Below are positions 1-7,550 of a stretch of 9,571 nucleotides of DNA, piece by piece (within the stretch, counting starts at the first letter, position 1; each line of letters opens with the position of its first letter). Where the stretch lies: the NCBI GenBank assembly GCA_030149115.1, contig JASBSE010000098.1:1-9571 (forward strand). The letters run 5' to 3'. Source of the DNA: Winogradskyella sp. Lineage in GTDB: Bacteria; Bacteroidota; Bacteroidia; Flavobacteriales; Flavobacteriaceae. The position numbers and the translations under genes were made by a program. The notes beneath the pieces are model-generated. The model had not been told where the DNA came from. It saw nothing but the letters and a program-made list of their open reading frames with translations, and made no database searches.

Positions 1-1194
1 ATTTAAAGCATCTATTGTAATAGTGTTTGTAACAGCTGTACAAATATTAGTATCTCTAATAGTGATGGTATATGTGCCTTGCGTTAAGCCAGTGAACACA
101 TTACTTGTTTGAAAATTAACACCATCTATACTGTATTCGTAAGGAGGATTTCCACCAGATACACTAGTTACTGTAATTTCACCTGTAGAATTACATGTAT
201 ATGGAGCAGATAATTCCGTAGTACCAGATATTGCTGTATTTTCAATAATAGTTACAGTTTGAGGATCTGTTGAACAAACTGAAGGTCCTGATGTATATTG
301 TAATACGACATCATAGTTTCCAGCTACTAATCCTGTAAATAATGATGCGTTAGAGAATGTGGTTCCACCATCAATACTGTATTCAATAGCATTTCCGTTT
401 GGATTGGTAACATTGATAGTGATTGTTCCTGTATCGCCTGTACCACCACATAAAATATCTGTTGATGTTACATTAAATTCAGGGGCTGGAATTTCATCTA
501 CCGAGATTGTAGTTGTTGCCGTACAGTTGTTTGAATCAACCACAAGAATGTCAAAAGTTCCTGCTGAAGTCACTACAATTTCTGGTACAGTTTGAAAATC
601 TGTAGAACCATTTATAAAGTAGAAGTAAGGAGGTGTTCCTCCTTCAGGATAAATAGTTATTTCCCCATCAGTACAAGTTAGAGGTACAGTGACAGCTGCA
701 GTTACCGTTAATAAAGGTGGTTCAACAATTGTAACATCTTCAGAATATAAACAACCGTTTTCAGTTTCTACAGTTGCTGTATAAGTTCCATGATTTAAAT
801 TATCAAAAACATAGGTGTTTTCCATGATTGGACCAACTGTGTTTACTACAGTACCATTTTCACTAAGTGTGAAGGTATACTGAGGATCTACATCATTAGC
901 AGCTAGTTGTATGCTTCCTTTATCACCAAAACAAAGTGGCTGAATAATTGTTGAAGTTACTGTAAAATCACGCTCTCTAATTAAAACATCAGGAACAGAG
1001 AAAATACATGGATTTGTTGGTACACCAACTTGTCTTACATATACAGAATAAGTTCCAGGTGTTGTAACTGTAAATAAATTACTCGATTGATAATTAACAC
1101 CATCTATACTAAATTCATAACCAGAAGGCACGTCGTTAACCGTAATACTTCCGTTAGTAGTACAAATAATATCTGTTGAAACAACCGTTGGAAC
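1..1194 (-). repeat. Array of SprB-type beta-sandwich repeats in the adhesin
   Basis: Residues about 713-783, 789-869, 873-945, 949-1030 and 1034-1110 of the SprB-like protein each follow the SprB-repeat pattern: a Cys near the start, a G(E/S)I(T/Q) strand, an aromatic Y.(F/Y) strand, often SIDG, then GTY or GNY before a final strand. Units are about 70-85 residues long and diverged from one another. The first and fifth are the closest pair (FSIDGVNYQSSNLF against YSIDGVNFQTSNVF) and share 19 identical bases at 114-132 and 1092-1110. The array runs off the left edge. Repeats of this kind form a long stalk in SprB-family adhesins. Confidence 0.8.
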
Positions 1195-3330
1195 TAATAG
1201 ATTTTGATAAACATTAAAATAGAACTGATTGAAACAACCACCAGGATAGTTGATGGTCAATCTGAATTGACCAGCGGTATTTGCTAAAAAGTCAGCACCT
1301 ATAGCGACTTCATTCCATGTACAACCAGGATCTTCATTAGCGCAATCTGGATCTGAAACAGCAGCACAACTAGATTCATCTAACTGCTCCCAAATAATAG
1401 AAATTGAATCAGATATATTGGTTTCAATAAATCTTGAATCATCCGCACCACATAAGAAAATGTTTGGTAGTAATTTACCATCATTAGGACAAGTTACTAC
1501 TTCATCAGCATAAGGAATTACAGGGTTTTCAATATCACCACCAAAAAGTTCAACTTCATAAATTTGCTCTATAGATTGACAAGGAGCTACAGCAGTATTA
1601 AACGAATAATAAGTTCCCGTTGCATCTACAGTAATTGTTTGTGTATTTCCGATTACAGGTGTACCTGTTGGACTTGTAGACCAAGCATAAGAATCATAAC
1701 CATTGGCTGCTGTAAGTTCTACGGTATCACCACAAAGAATAATTTCTTCAACAAATTCACAATCTAAATCTGCTAAGAAGTTAGTTGCTTGAGGTGATAA
1801 TAAACAGCCTGTATTACTATTCAAACTTGGATCGTCTGTAATTTGAAATGTTGGATTATAAAATCCATTATAAGTTGCATAAGCTTGGTTGTTGATAATA
1901 TTTGAACACGCATCTGCTAAATCACCACAACTATTTACAACCTGTACTTCAATTCGTATTTCGTAACGCGGATCATTTTCTTCCACAAGTGAATTATCAA
2001 TATCAAAAACCAACTCTCTAGTTACAGGGTCATAACTAGCTACAGTTACACCTGGAGGAAGAATTAAATCTGTTGGGTGGTTATAAATAATATTGATTGG
2101 TAAAATATCTCTAATTTGAAAATTAGTAGCGTTATCATTACCTACATTCTGAAAACCAATTACATAGTTTAATTGAGCTCCAAGATCTACTAATTGACCA
2201 CCAATATCATTACCAGCATCATCTTCTACAATTTTAGTAAGTACAATATCTGGCTCAATAATTTCCACAGCAAAAGCAAAGAAGTACGGGAAATAAGTAT
2301 CACCACTTGTCTCTAATCGAATTGTACCAGAAGTGGCATCATTTGCTATTACAGAATTTCCTGGATTAGGAATTGCAATTGTACCTGTATCAAAACCAAG
2401 TGTATTTGTACTATTAGGCACACGGTTAGTAACTGGTGTAGCATCAAGTCTTGTTACTGAGCTATTAAAAAAGTTAGATACCGGACGATCTGCCGTAGAT
2501 AAGCTAACACCATTTAATCGTAGTCTATCACCTAAAATAGGACTATCTCCTTCCAACGTAGCAAAAGCAAAATTAGCCCTTACTGGCGCAGGAGCAGGAA
2601 CTGTTCTAAATCCACTCACAGGAATATCTAAGTTAGGATTCCCACCAGGAACACTTATAGCACTAAATCCATCAAAACTAGTGATAGATTTACCCGGAAG
2701 CGTTGGGTCTTCATAAACTATGAATAAAGACCATCCTGCTGATTGACCAGTACCATTGTAAGGGTTGAAGTTAGCTGTTTCTCCAACACCAGAAGAAACA
2801 TTAGCAACAGTATAAGTACCTAAATCTGCACCAGAACCAAAACTTGTAACAAAGTCTGTAACGTCGGCAAAACAAGCATAAGAAAAACTATCTCCGCCAT
2901 CTATAGTTGAGCCATTAGCATCAAAAATTATAGTACCTGTTATATCAGTATATCCACCTGAAGGTCCTTTTAACCTTACATCAGTAATAGGTTCGTCACC
3001 AGGATTAACAGCTCCCCAATATAAGCCTGCATAAATAATCTGATAACAATTTGGATTTGGAATTTCTAAATCTGCACTTGATGAACTAAATGTTGAAGGA
3101 TCACCATCTATATCTATATATTGCATATCGACATTATGGTTGTAAACACTTCCATTGTTGAATGGATTGTTATTTGGACCCAAAATATTATTCCCAATTA
3201 ATACAATGTCTCCTTTTAAATCCTCATTAAATCTTGGTGTAAATGGCACGTAATTTTGCGCAAAACTAACCATGCTAAAGCATAGTATTATTGCGACTAT
3301 TAATGCTCTTGAAAAAGTAGGTTTTTTCAT
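1..3330 (-). CDS. sprB: SprB-like giant gliding-motility surface adhesin, N-terminal 1110 residues (3' end outside window)
   Basis: The frame is open from the ATG at 3330 to the window edge with no stop. Residues 1-24 form a signal peptide (KKP start, hydrophobic core, cleavage near SFAQ). Residues about 25-355 resemble the DUF3344-type region of large surface proteins: an AGLYWGA strand, then AGWSLFIVYEDP followed by SFDGF. Residues about 360-488 look like a DUF11 domain (QLNYVIGFQNVGNDNATNF, then DILP). Residues about 515-600 are Ig-like. From about 713 onward come at least five SprB-type repeats. In F. johnsoniae SprB is a very large T9SS-exported adhesin, propelled along the cell surface during gliding; by analogy most of this gene and its C-terminal sorting region lie beyond position 1. 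It follows the SprD-like gene by 65 bp. An in-frame ATG at 3357 would add nine residues; I prefer 3330 because it gives a standard signal peptide. The family is clear; orthology to sprB rests on repeats plus gene order. Confidence 0.82.
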   Translation of the reverse strand, partial: MKKPTFSRALIVAIILCFSMVSFAQNYVPFTPRFNEDLKGDIVLIGNNILGPNNNPFNNGSVYNHNVDMQYIDIDGDPSTFSSSSADLEIPNPNCYQIIYAGLYWGAVNPGDEPITDVRLKGPSGGYTDITGTIIFDANGSTIDGGDSFSYACFADVTDFVTSFGSGADLGTYTVANVSSGVGETANFNPYNGTGQSAGWSLFIVYEDPTLPGKSITSFDGFSAISVPGGNPNLDIPVSGFRTVPAPAPVRANFAFATLEGDSPILGDRLRLNGVSLSTADRPVSNFFNSSVTRLDATPVTNRVPNSTNTLGFDTGTIAIPNPGNSVIANDATSGTIRLETSGDTYFPYFFAFAVEIIEPDIVLTKIVEDDAGNDIGGQLVDLGAQLNYVIGFQNVGNDNATNFQIRDILPINIIYNHPTDLILPPGVTVASYDPVTRELVFDIDNSLVEENDPRYEIRIEVQVVNSCGDLADACSNIINNQAYATYNGFYNPTFQITDDPSLNSNTGCLLSPQATNFLADLDCEFVEEIILCGDTVELTAANGYDSYAWSTSPTGTPVIGNTQTITVDATGTYYSFNTAVAPCQSIEQIYEVELFGGDIENPVIPYADEVVTCPNDGKLLPNIFLCGADDSRFIETNISDSISIIWEQLDESSCAAVSDPDCANEDPGCTWNEVAIGADFLANTAGQFRLTINYPGGCFNQFYFNVYQNLLVPTVVSTDIICTTNGSITVNDVPSGYEFSIDGVNYQSSNLFTVTTPGTYSVYVRQVGVPTNPCIFSVPDVLIRERDFTVTSTIIQPLCFGDKGSIQLAANDVDPQYTFTLSENGTVVNTVGPIMENTYVFDNLNHGTYTATVETENGCLYSEDVTIVEPPLLTVTAAVTVPLTCTDGEITIYPEGGTPPYFYFINGSTDFQTVPEIVVTSAGTFDILVVDSNNCTATTTISVDEIPAPEFNVTSTDILCGGTGDTGTITINVTNPNGNAIEYSIDGGTTFSNASLFTGLVAGNYDVVLQYTSGPSVCSTDPQTVTIIENTAISGTTELSAPYTCNSTGEITVTSVSGGNPPYEYSIDGVNFQTSNVFTGLTQGTYTITIRDTNICTAVTNTITIDALN

Positions 3331-3395
3331 GATACTTGGTTTTAATTCCTCACTCATACTTGGGGCAAAGCACTTGTAAAGAATGGCTTAACTTA

Positions 3396-6005
3396 TTAAT
3401 TTTCTATTTTCACGAGGGACATTTTTACATTGTATGGTCTATTTCCTTTGTCTTCCATAGCTTTGTTGGCAGCACTAATACTGTCAAACTTACTGTAATA
3501 AATATAATATTTACTAGTATTGACATCGTAGAAGAAATCTACGTTAGCACGTCCTGAGGCTACAACTTTAGTTATAAACTCATTTCTCTTTTTAATATCA
3601 TTATGAACTGCGATAATAAGATAGTAACCACTTTCTGTATTTTTAACATTCTTAATAATCTGAATGTTTTCACTCTGCTCTTGTCCAAAATCAAAATCAT
3701 CAGAAGTGTAAGGTGTTTCAGCTAAACTTGTGGTTTGCTTAATGTTTTGAAGCATTGCTCTGTCTTGTGCGTAGCGATCTTGTTCATTGTCATAAGCTGC
3801 ACGCTTAATTCGTCTGCGCTTTTCAAACTCTGTAGCTTCCTTAATTAATTCTAATCTATTATCTAGTTGTATTCTTAATGTTTTAGCCTCTGCCTGTTTT
3901 TGTTTTAATCCTTCTATTTTCTTTCTGTAGAACAGATTAACTTCATCAAGCTTAGTGGTTTTATATCTTTCTTCATATAATGAATTTAAAGAATCTATTT
4001 TTTCAGACTGTAACTTAATAACTTCATCTAAGTCGGACTTGATAGCATTAAGCTTATTATTTTCTTCTGTTACACTTTTAAATGGTTTTGGCTTAACAGT
4101 TATACCTTGATCACTTAAATCATTTTCTTCTTTTAAATCCTTTAAGTCTTCGTCTTTAATGTTTACAATTTTTTCAAACTCTTCCAACAGTGTATTTTGT
4201 TGCTCACTAGATGATTCAGCATCCTTGGTAAGAGAAGCTATAGTTTTACCAATCTCATCTTTTGGATTCTCTATTAATTCTTCTTTAGCCTTTTGTTCAG
4301 CTAATAGTTTTGCTTTAGCTTCGGCCTCTTCCTTGGCTTGTTGTTCAGCAAGTTGTTGTGCCTTAGCTCTTGCTTCAGCTTCTTCTTTATCTTTTTGTTC
4401 TGCCAATTCTTTTGCTTTTCTTTCAGCATTTTCCTTAGCTTGTTGCTCAGCTAATAACCTTGCTTTTTCAGCAGCTTCTTCACGAGCTTTCTGTTCTTCT
4501 AATTGTTTTGCTCTGGCTTGTGCTTCGGCTTCCTCTCTAGCTTTTTGCTCTGCCAATGCTTTCGCTTTAGCTTCAGCCTCTTCTTGTGCCTTTCTTTCGG
4601 CATCTTCCTTAGCTTGTTGCTCAGCTAATAATCTTGCTTTTTCAGCAGCTTCTTCACGAGCTTTCTGTTCTTCTAATTGTTTTGCTCTGGCTTGTGCCTC
4701 GGCTTCCTCTCTAGCTTTTTGTTCTGCCAATGCTTTCGCTTTAGCTTCAGCCTCTTCTTGTGCCTTTCTTTCCGCATCTTCCTTAGCTTGTTGTTCAGCT
4801 AATAATCTTGCTTTTTCAGCAGCTTCTTCACGAGCTAGTTTTTCTTTAGCCTCACGCTCAGCTTTTTCTTCTGCAAGTTGTTTAGCTTTTGCTTTTGCCT
4901 CAGCTAATGCATTGGCATCCGCTTCTTTCTTAGCATTTTCTTCAGCTTCTCTATCTAGTTTAGCTTGAGCTCTACGTTCGGCAGCACGTGCTCTTATACC
5001 TGCTAGTTCCTCTTCAGAGGCTTCTACGATAGGCTTTTTACGTCTTTTAGTAAATAAACCACTAACTTCTTCATCACCACTATAATCAAATTTCTTTTTG
5101 GTTATGAATCTGTAAGCCAGTGTAATTTCATGAGAAGATCCAAACTCTACTAATTCACCTATTGACTTTTCAATATTATATTCTAAAGCAATGTTTTTGG
5201 TAATATTAAGACCTAATCCACCAGATACTCCATAGCGATTGTTATAACCTACTTGAAACCATATACCTTTAGGAACATTTAGAGTAGCCAATCCTGATAT
5301 TATCGTCTCATCTTTTCTAAACTCTGACATTATAATTCCTGAGAATTTTGTGTCTTTAAAAAAGCCACGACCATCAAAGAAGCCTGTATGCATTACATGT
5401 GCTTTTATGCTTTGTTTAGGGTCGTCTTCTATCATGGAAGAGGTTTCAATATTATATAGTACTAAATTATTTATAGAAACACCAAAGTCTAAAAACTCTG
5501 TTCCGTAGTTGATACCTGGATTTACTGTAAGCAAAAAGTTTTCTGGAACATTTTGCAGAGAAGGATCATCAAAGTTTGTAACAATATTAGATGTATTAAT
5601 ACCACTTTTGTAAGCAGCAGCATTAAGACCGAAGGTTAGGTTGCTATTTGTGTTTAATTTTACGTTATAGGCAAAGTTTACTAGTCCACCAAATGTAGTC
5701 AATACACCATAGTTTTGTTGAAAAGCAGCAACACCAGCACCAATATTTTCTGAAAAACGACCAGAGTAACTTCCTAAGAACATTTCTGGAGCATTATCAA
5801 ATTGTACCCATTCCCTTTTATTATTAAAACTTATATACTTGTTCTGTTCTCTAACAAAAGTAAAAGTTGGATTAATGTTGTAGCGGTTAAAAACCAAAGA
5901 GTTTCTTATTGGTAAATCAAAAGAAACAACTCCATCATCTTGCTGAGAAAATACCATCTGTATGGTTAGGGTCAATATGAATAGTATCAATAGATGTGTT
6001 TTCAT
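3396..6005 (-). CDS. sprD: PorP/SprF-family outer-membrane protein with long coiled coil and SPOR-like C-terminus (SprD-like)
   Basis: The product has 869 residues. Residues 1-20 are a signal peptide ending before QQDDG. Residues about 24-302 match the PorP/SprF family (N.NINPTF, REWVQFDNAP, alternating beta-strands with GVSINN and ALEYNIEK), predicted to be an outer-membrane barrel. Residues about 325-580 are almost pure Ala/Glu/Lys/Arg/Gln helix, TolA-like in composition, including a 58-residue unit repeated 2.4 times. A charged linker follows, then a second coiled coil at about 645-755. Residues about 792-869 (GYYLIIAVHND, YYIYYSKFDSISAANKAM) look like a SPOR domain, a family that binds peptidoglycan. 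PorP/SprF proteins usually have about 300-350 residues, so the extension of about 560 residues is unusual for the family. The start lies one base after the SprC-like stop codon, so translation is probably coupled. Position between a type B cargo gene and the SprB-like gene suggests SprD. The PorP call is strong; the SPOR call and the gene name are moderate. Confidence 0.8.
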   Translation of the reverse strand: MKTHLLILFILTLTIQMVFSQQDDGVVSFDLPIRNSLVFNRYNINPTFTFVREQNKYISFNNKREWVQFDNAPEMFLGSYSGRFSENIGAGVAAFQQNYGVLTTFGGLVNFAYNVKLNTNSNLTFGLNAAAYKSGINTSNIVTNFDDPSLQNVPENFLLTVNPGINYGTEFLDFGVSINNLVLYNIETSSMIEDDPKQSIKAHVMHTGFFDGRGFFKDTKFSGIIMSEFRKDETIISGLATLNVPKGIWFQVGYNNRYGVSGGLGLNITKNIALEYNIEKSIGELVEFGSSHEITLAYRFITKKKFDYSGDEEVSGLFTKRRKKPIVEASEEELAGIRARAAERRAQAKLDREAEENAKKEADANALAEAKAKAKQLAEEKAEREAKEKLAREEAAEKARLLAEQQAKEDAERKAQEEAEAKAKALAEQKAREEAEAQARAKQLEEQKAREEAAEKARLLAEQQAKEDAERKAQEEAEAKAKALAEQKAREEAEAQARAKQLEEQKAREEAAEKARLLAEQQAKENAERKAKELAEQKDKEEAEARAKAQQLAEQQAKEEAEAKAKLLAEQKAKEELIENPKDEIGKTIASLTKDAESSSEQQNTLLEEFEKIVNIKDEDLKDLKEENDLSDQGITVKPKPFKSVTEENNKLNAIKSDLDEVIKLQSEKIDSLNSLYEERYKTTKLDEVNLFYRKKIEGLKQKQAEAKTLRIQLDNRLELIKEATEFEKRRRIKRAAYDNEQDRYAQDRAMLQNIKQTTSLAETPYTSDDFDFGQEQSENIQIIKNVKNTESGYYLIIAVHNDIKKRNEFITKVVASGRANVDFFYDVNTSKYYIYYSKFDSISAANKAMEDKGNRPYNVKMSLVKIEN
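4413..4835 (-). repeat. 174-bp in-frame tandem repeat (about 2.4 copies) in the coiled-coil region
   Basis: The unit encodes 58 residues starting AREEAAEKARLLAEQQAKED. Copy 1 covers residues 391-448 (4835-4662), copy 2 residues 449-506 (4661-4488), and a partial third copy starts at 507 and diverges near residue 531. In an equivalent register, 4441-4614 and 4615-4788 differ at four of 174 bases by my alignment. All four changes are silent, so the two copies are identical in protein. The unit length is a multiple of three, so copies can be gained or lost without breaking the frame. The near identity points to recent duplication or gene conversion. Confidence 0.93.
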
Positions 6006-6009
6006 ACTA
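6003..6009 (-). promoter_or_regulatory. TAG-T-ATG stop/start junction, likely translational coupling
   Basis: On the minus strand the SprC-like stop TAG (6009-6007) is separated from the SprD-like ATG (6005-6003) by a single base. This fits reinitiation by the same ribosome and balanced production of the two proteins. There is no room for separate initiation signals outside the upstream coding sequence. Confidence 0.7.
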
Positions 6010-7476
6010 CTTGACTATAGTTATTGATCCTTTTTTTACATTGCCTTCTACTGGTGTTATGATGTAGTAGAATACTTTATTGACACTTGTAAGATTTAAA
6101 TCATCTTCTGGCCAGTTATTTTGGTAATCTAAGGTTTGAAAAACAACCTTACCTTGTTCGTTTAATATGATTACTTCAGTATTTGTACCGGTTGTATATT
6201 GAAGTGGAATTACCCAAGTATCATTTATTAAATCTCCATTTGGACTGATTACGTTAGGAATATTAGGCACATCTGGAAATGGTTCTACACCACGTTCTAT
6301 AACAAAATCGTATGTTCTGGATCCATTACAACCAGCAGTTTCAGAAATAACAACACTATAGTTTCCTATTTCCGTAGCATCATAATAATCCTCAGTAGCA
6401 CCTGCAATTATTTGATTATTGAAATACCAAGTAAATTCTGGACTAATAGCATCTGTTGTAACTTCAATAGTTAATGTTTCACCTTCAAAAAGCTGATTCA
6501 CATCATCAACATTTATCTCACTATTAAAAAGTTCGCTCACTAAATCTATAGTTCCAAGAGCAGAACATTCTCCCAAATCTACCTGAACAGAAAACGTACC
6601 AGACTCATTAGTTTGGTACATTTTATTTGTTGCATCTGGTATTTCTACACCATCTTTAAACCATTGATAACTATTACCTCCAACTGTACTCAGAGTTGTG
6701 AGACCTTGTTCTGGGCAATAAGGATTTCCTAAGCTAGATGATATGGTGACATCTCCTTCACCAGAAGTACTAACTTCTGATATTGTAACTCGATTTGAAA
6801 ATGAGTTAGATGTACATGTACCATAATTAGTTTCTACAAAATAAGTACCTTCTTCATCAACGAGTAGAGAAGACCCTTCAGCTACAAAAACAGAAGTTGT
6901 AGGACCAGTTTCCTTATACCAATTAAAAGTTAAAGAAGGATAATTTAATGGAGAATCGTTATTACCAGTTCCTGGATTATCTATAGTTAAAAGATAACTT
7001 CCACCTGTACAATAAGCACCTGTTGATACTAAATTATTAATTGTAAAAGGAGAATCCTGAAGTTTGTAATATGCTGCAAACGGTACAGAAGGTGTACTTG
7101 TAGCTACAGGTGAACTACTTTTTATTCTAATTCTATAATTCTCACCAGCTGTAGTCTCAGGAATAGAAAAATCTACAGTAGCTGGCGAGGTTGTAATCAC
7201 TCCTGGTGAAGATGTATAAATAACTTCAGCATTTGAAAAATCACCATCACCATTAGACAATTCAACTGTAAATTGATTTGATGCATTTAAAGCAGATGTT
7301 GGTGAAAATACAAATGTAGCACTATACGTGTTAAAAGAATCACTAGCACACGCCTGACTAAAGCCTAAATTAGGCTGACCAATAACCAGCTGCGCCTGAA
7401 CTTTTTCTAGTGAAAGAAAAGCTAAAACTAGGCAGAGGGAGATAAGCAGTTTATTTAGTTTAGTAGTTTGAGGCAT
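6007..7476 (-). CDS. sprC: Secreted Ig-like protein with T9SS type B (CHU_C) sorting domain (SprC-like)
   Basis: The product has 489 residues. A signal peptide at 1-29 has a basic start, the core LLISLCLVLAFLSL and cleavage after VQAQ. The body is a series of beta-rich Ig-like domains: about 30-140, about 145-235 (FNWYKE, then GTYFVET), about 240-312 (YQWFKDG, then GTFSVQV) and about 320-394 (FTWYFNN, then GNYSVVI). Residues about 400-489 are the gliding motility-associated C-terminal domain, with the signature IPNVISPNGDLINDTW, later strands EVIILNEQGKVVFQ, and a final KKGSITIVK. That domain directs export by T9SS, and type B cargo commonly depends on a PorP/SprF-family partner. The next gene, one base downstream, encodes exactly such a protein. 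No Shine-Dalgarno motif precedes the ATG. The family is certain; the name SprC rests on order and architecture and is less sure. Confidence 0.82.
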   Translation of the reverse strand: MPQTTKLNKLLISLCLVLAFLSLEKVQAQLVIGQPNLGFSQACASDSFNTYSATFVFSPTSALNASNQFTVELSNGDGDFSNAEVIYTSSPGVITTSPATVDFSIPETTAGENYRIRIKSSSPVATSTPSVPFAAYYKLQDSPFTINNLVSTGAYCTGGSYLLTIDNPGTGNNDSPLNYPSLTFNWYKETGPTTSVFVAEGSSLLVDEEGTYFVETNYGTCTSNSFSNRVTISEVSTSGEGDVTISSSLGNPYCPEQGLTTLSTVGGNSYQWFKDGVEIPDATNKMYQTNESGTFSVQVDLGECSALGTIDLVSELFNSEINVDDVNQLFEGETLTIEVTTDAISPEFTWYFNNQIIAGATEDYYDATEIGNYSVVISETAGCNGSRTYDFVIERGVEPFPDVPNIPNVISPNGDLINDTWVIPLQYTTGTNTEVIILNEQGKVVFQTLDYQNNWPEDDLNLTSVNKVFYYIITPVEGNVKKGSITIVK

Positions 7477-7550
7477 ATGCTTATTGTAATTTTTATCTAT
7501 AGGCTTTTGGTGTTAGGGTAGGTTAATAATCAATAGTGTAGTATTGAAAA

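Noticed and set aside
359..595. Plus-strand open frame of 78 codons
   Set aside because: Antisense to the SprB repeat array; no family features.
1564..1767. Plus-strand open frame of 67 codons
   Set aside because: Antisense to the adhesin; Cys/Ser-rich composition without a family match.
2333..2716. Plus-strand open frame of 127 codons
   Set aside because: It lies wholly inside the SprB-like adhesin gene on the other strand and has no recognisable start context or domain.
3331..3395. Possible separate promoter or terminator in the 65-bp gap before the adhesin gene
   Set aside because: No TAnnTTTG element and no GC-rich hairpin with a T-run is visible, so read-through from the upstream gene is the simpler view.
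3336..3557. Plus-strand open frame of 73 codons
   Set aside because: It overlaps the 3' end of the SprD-like gene and the adhesin start region on the opposite strand; no supporting features.
4413..4835. Tandem repeat considered as a CRISPR array or non-coding satellite
   Set aside because: The units are contiguous without spacers, keep the reading frame and differ only by silent changes, so they are coding repeats.
4159..4968. Plus-strand open frame of 269 codons
   Set aside because: It is the antisense of the Ala/Glu/Lys repeat region. The product is low-complexity Ser/Ala/Phe/Cys with no domain, and the minus strand holds a clear gene with signal peptide and PorP domain.
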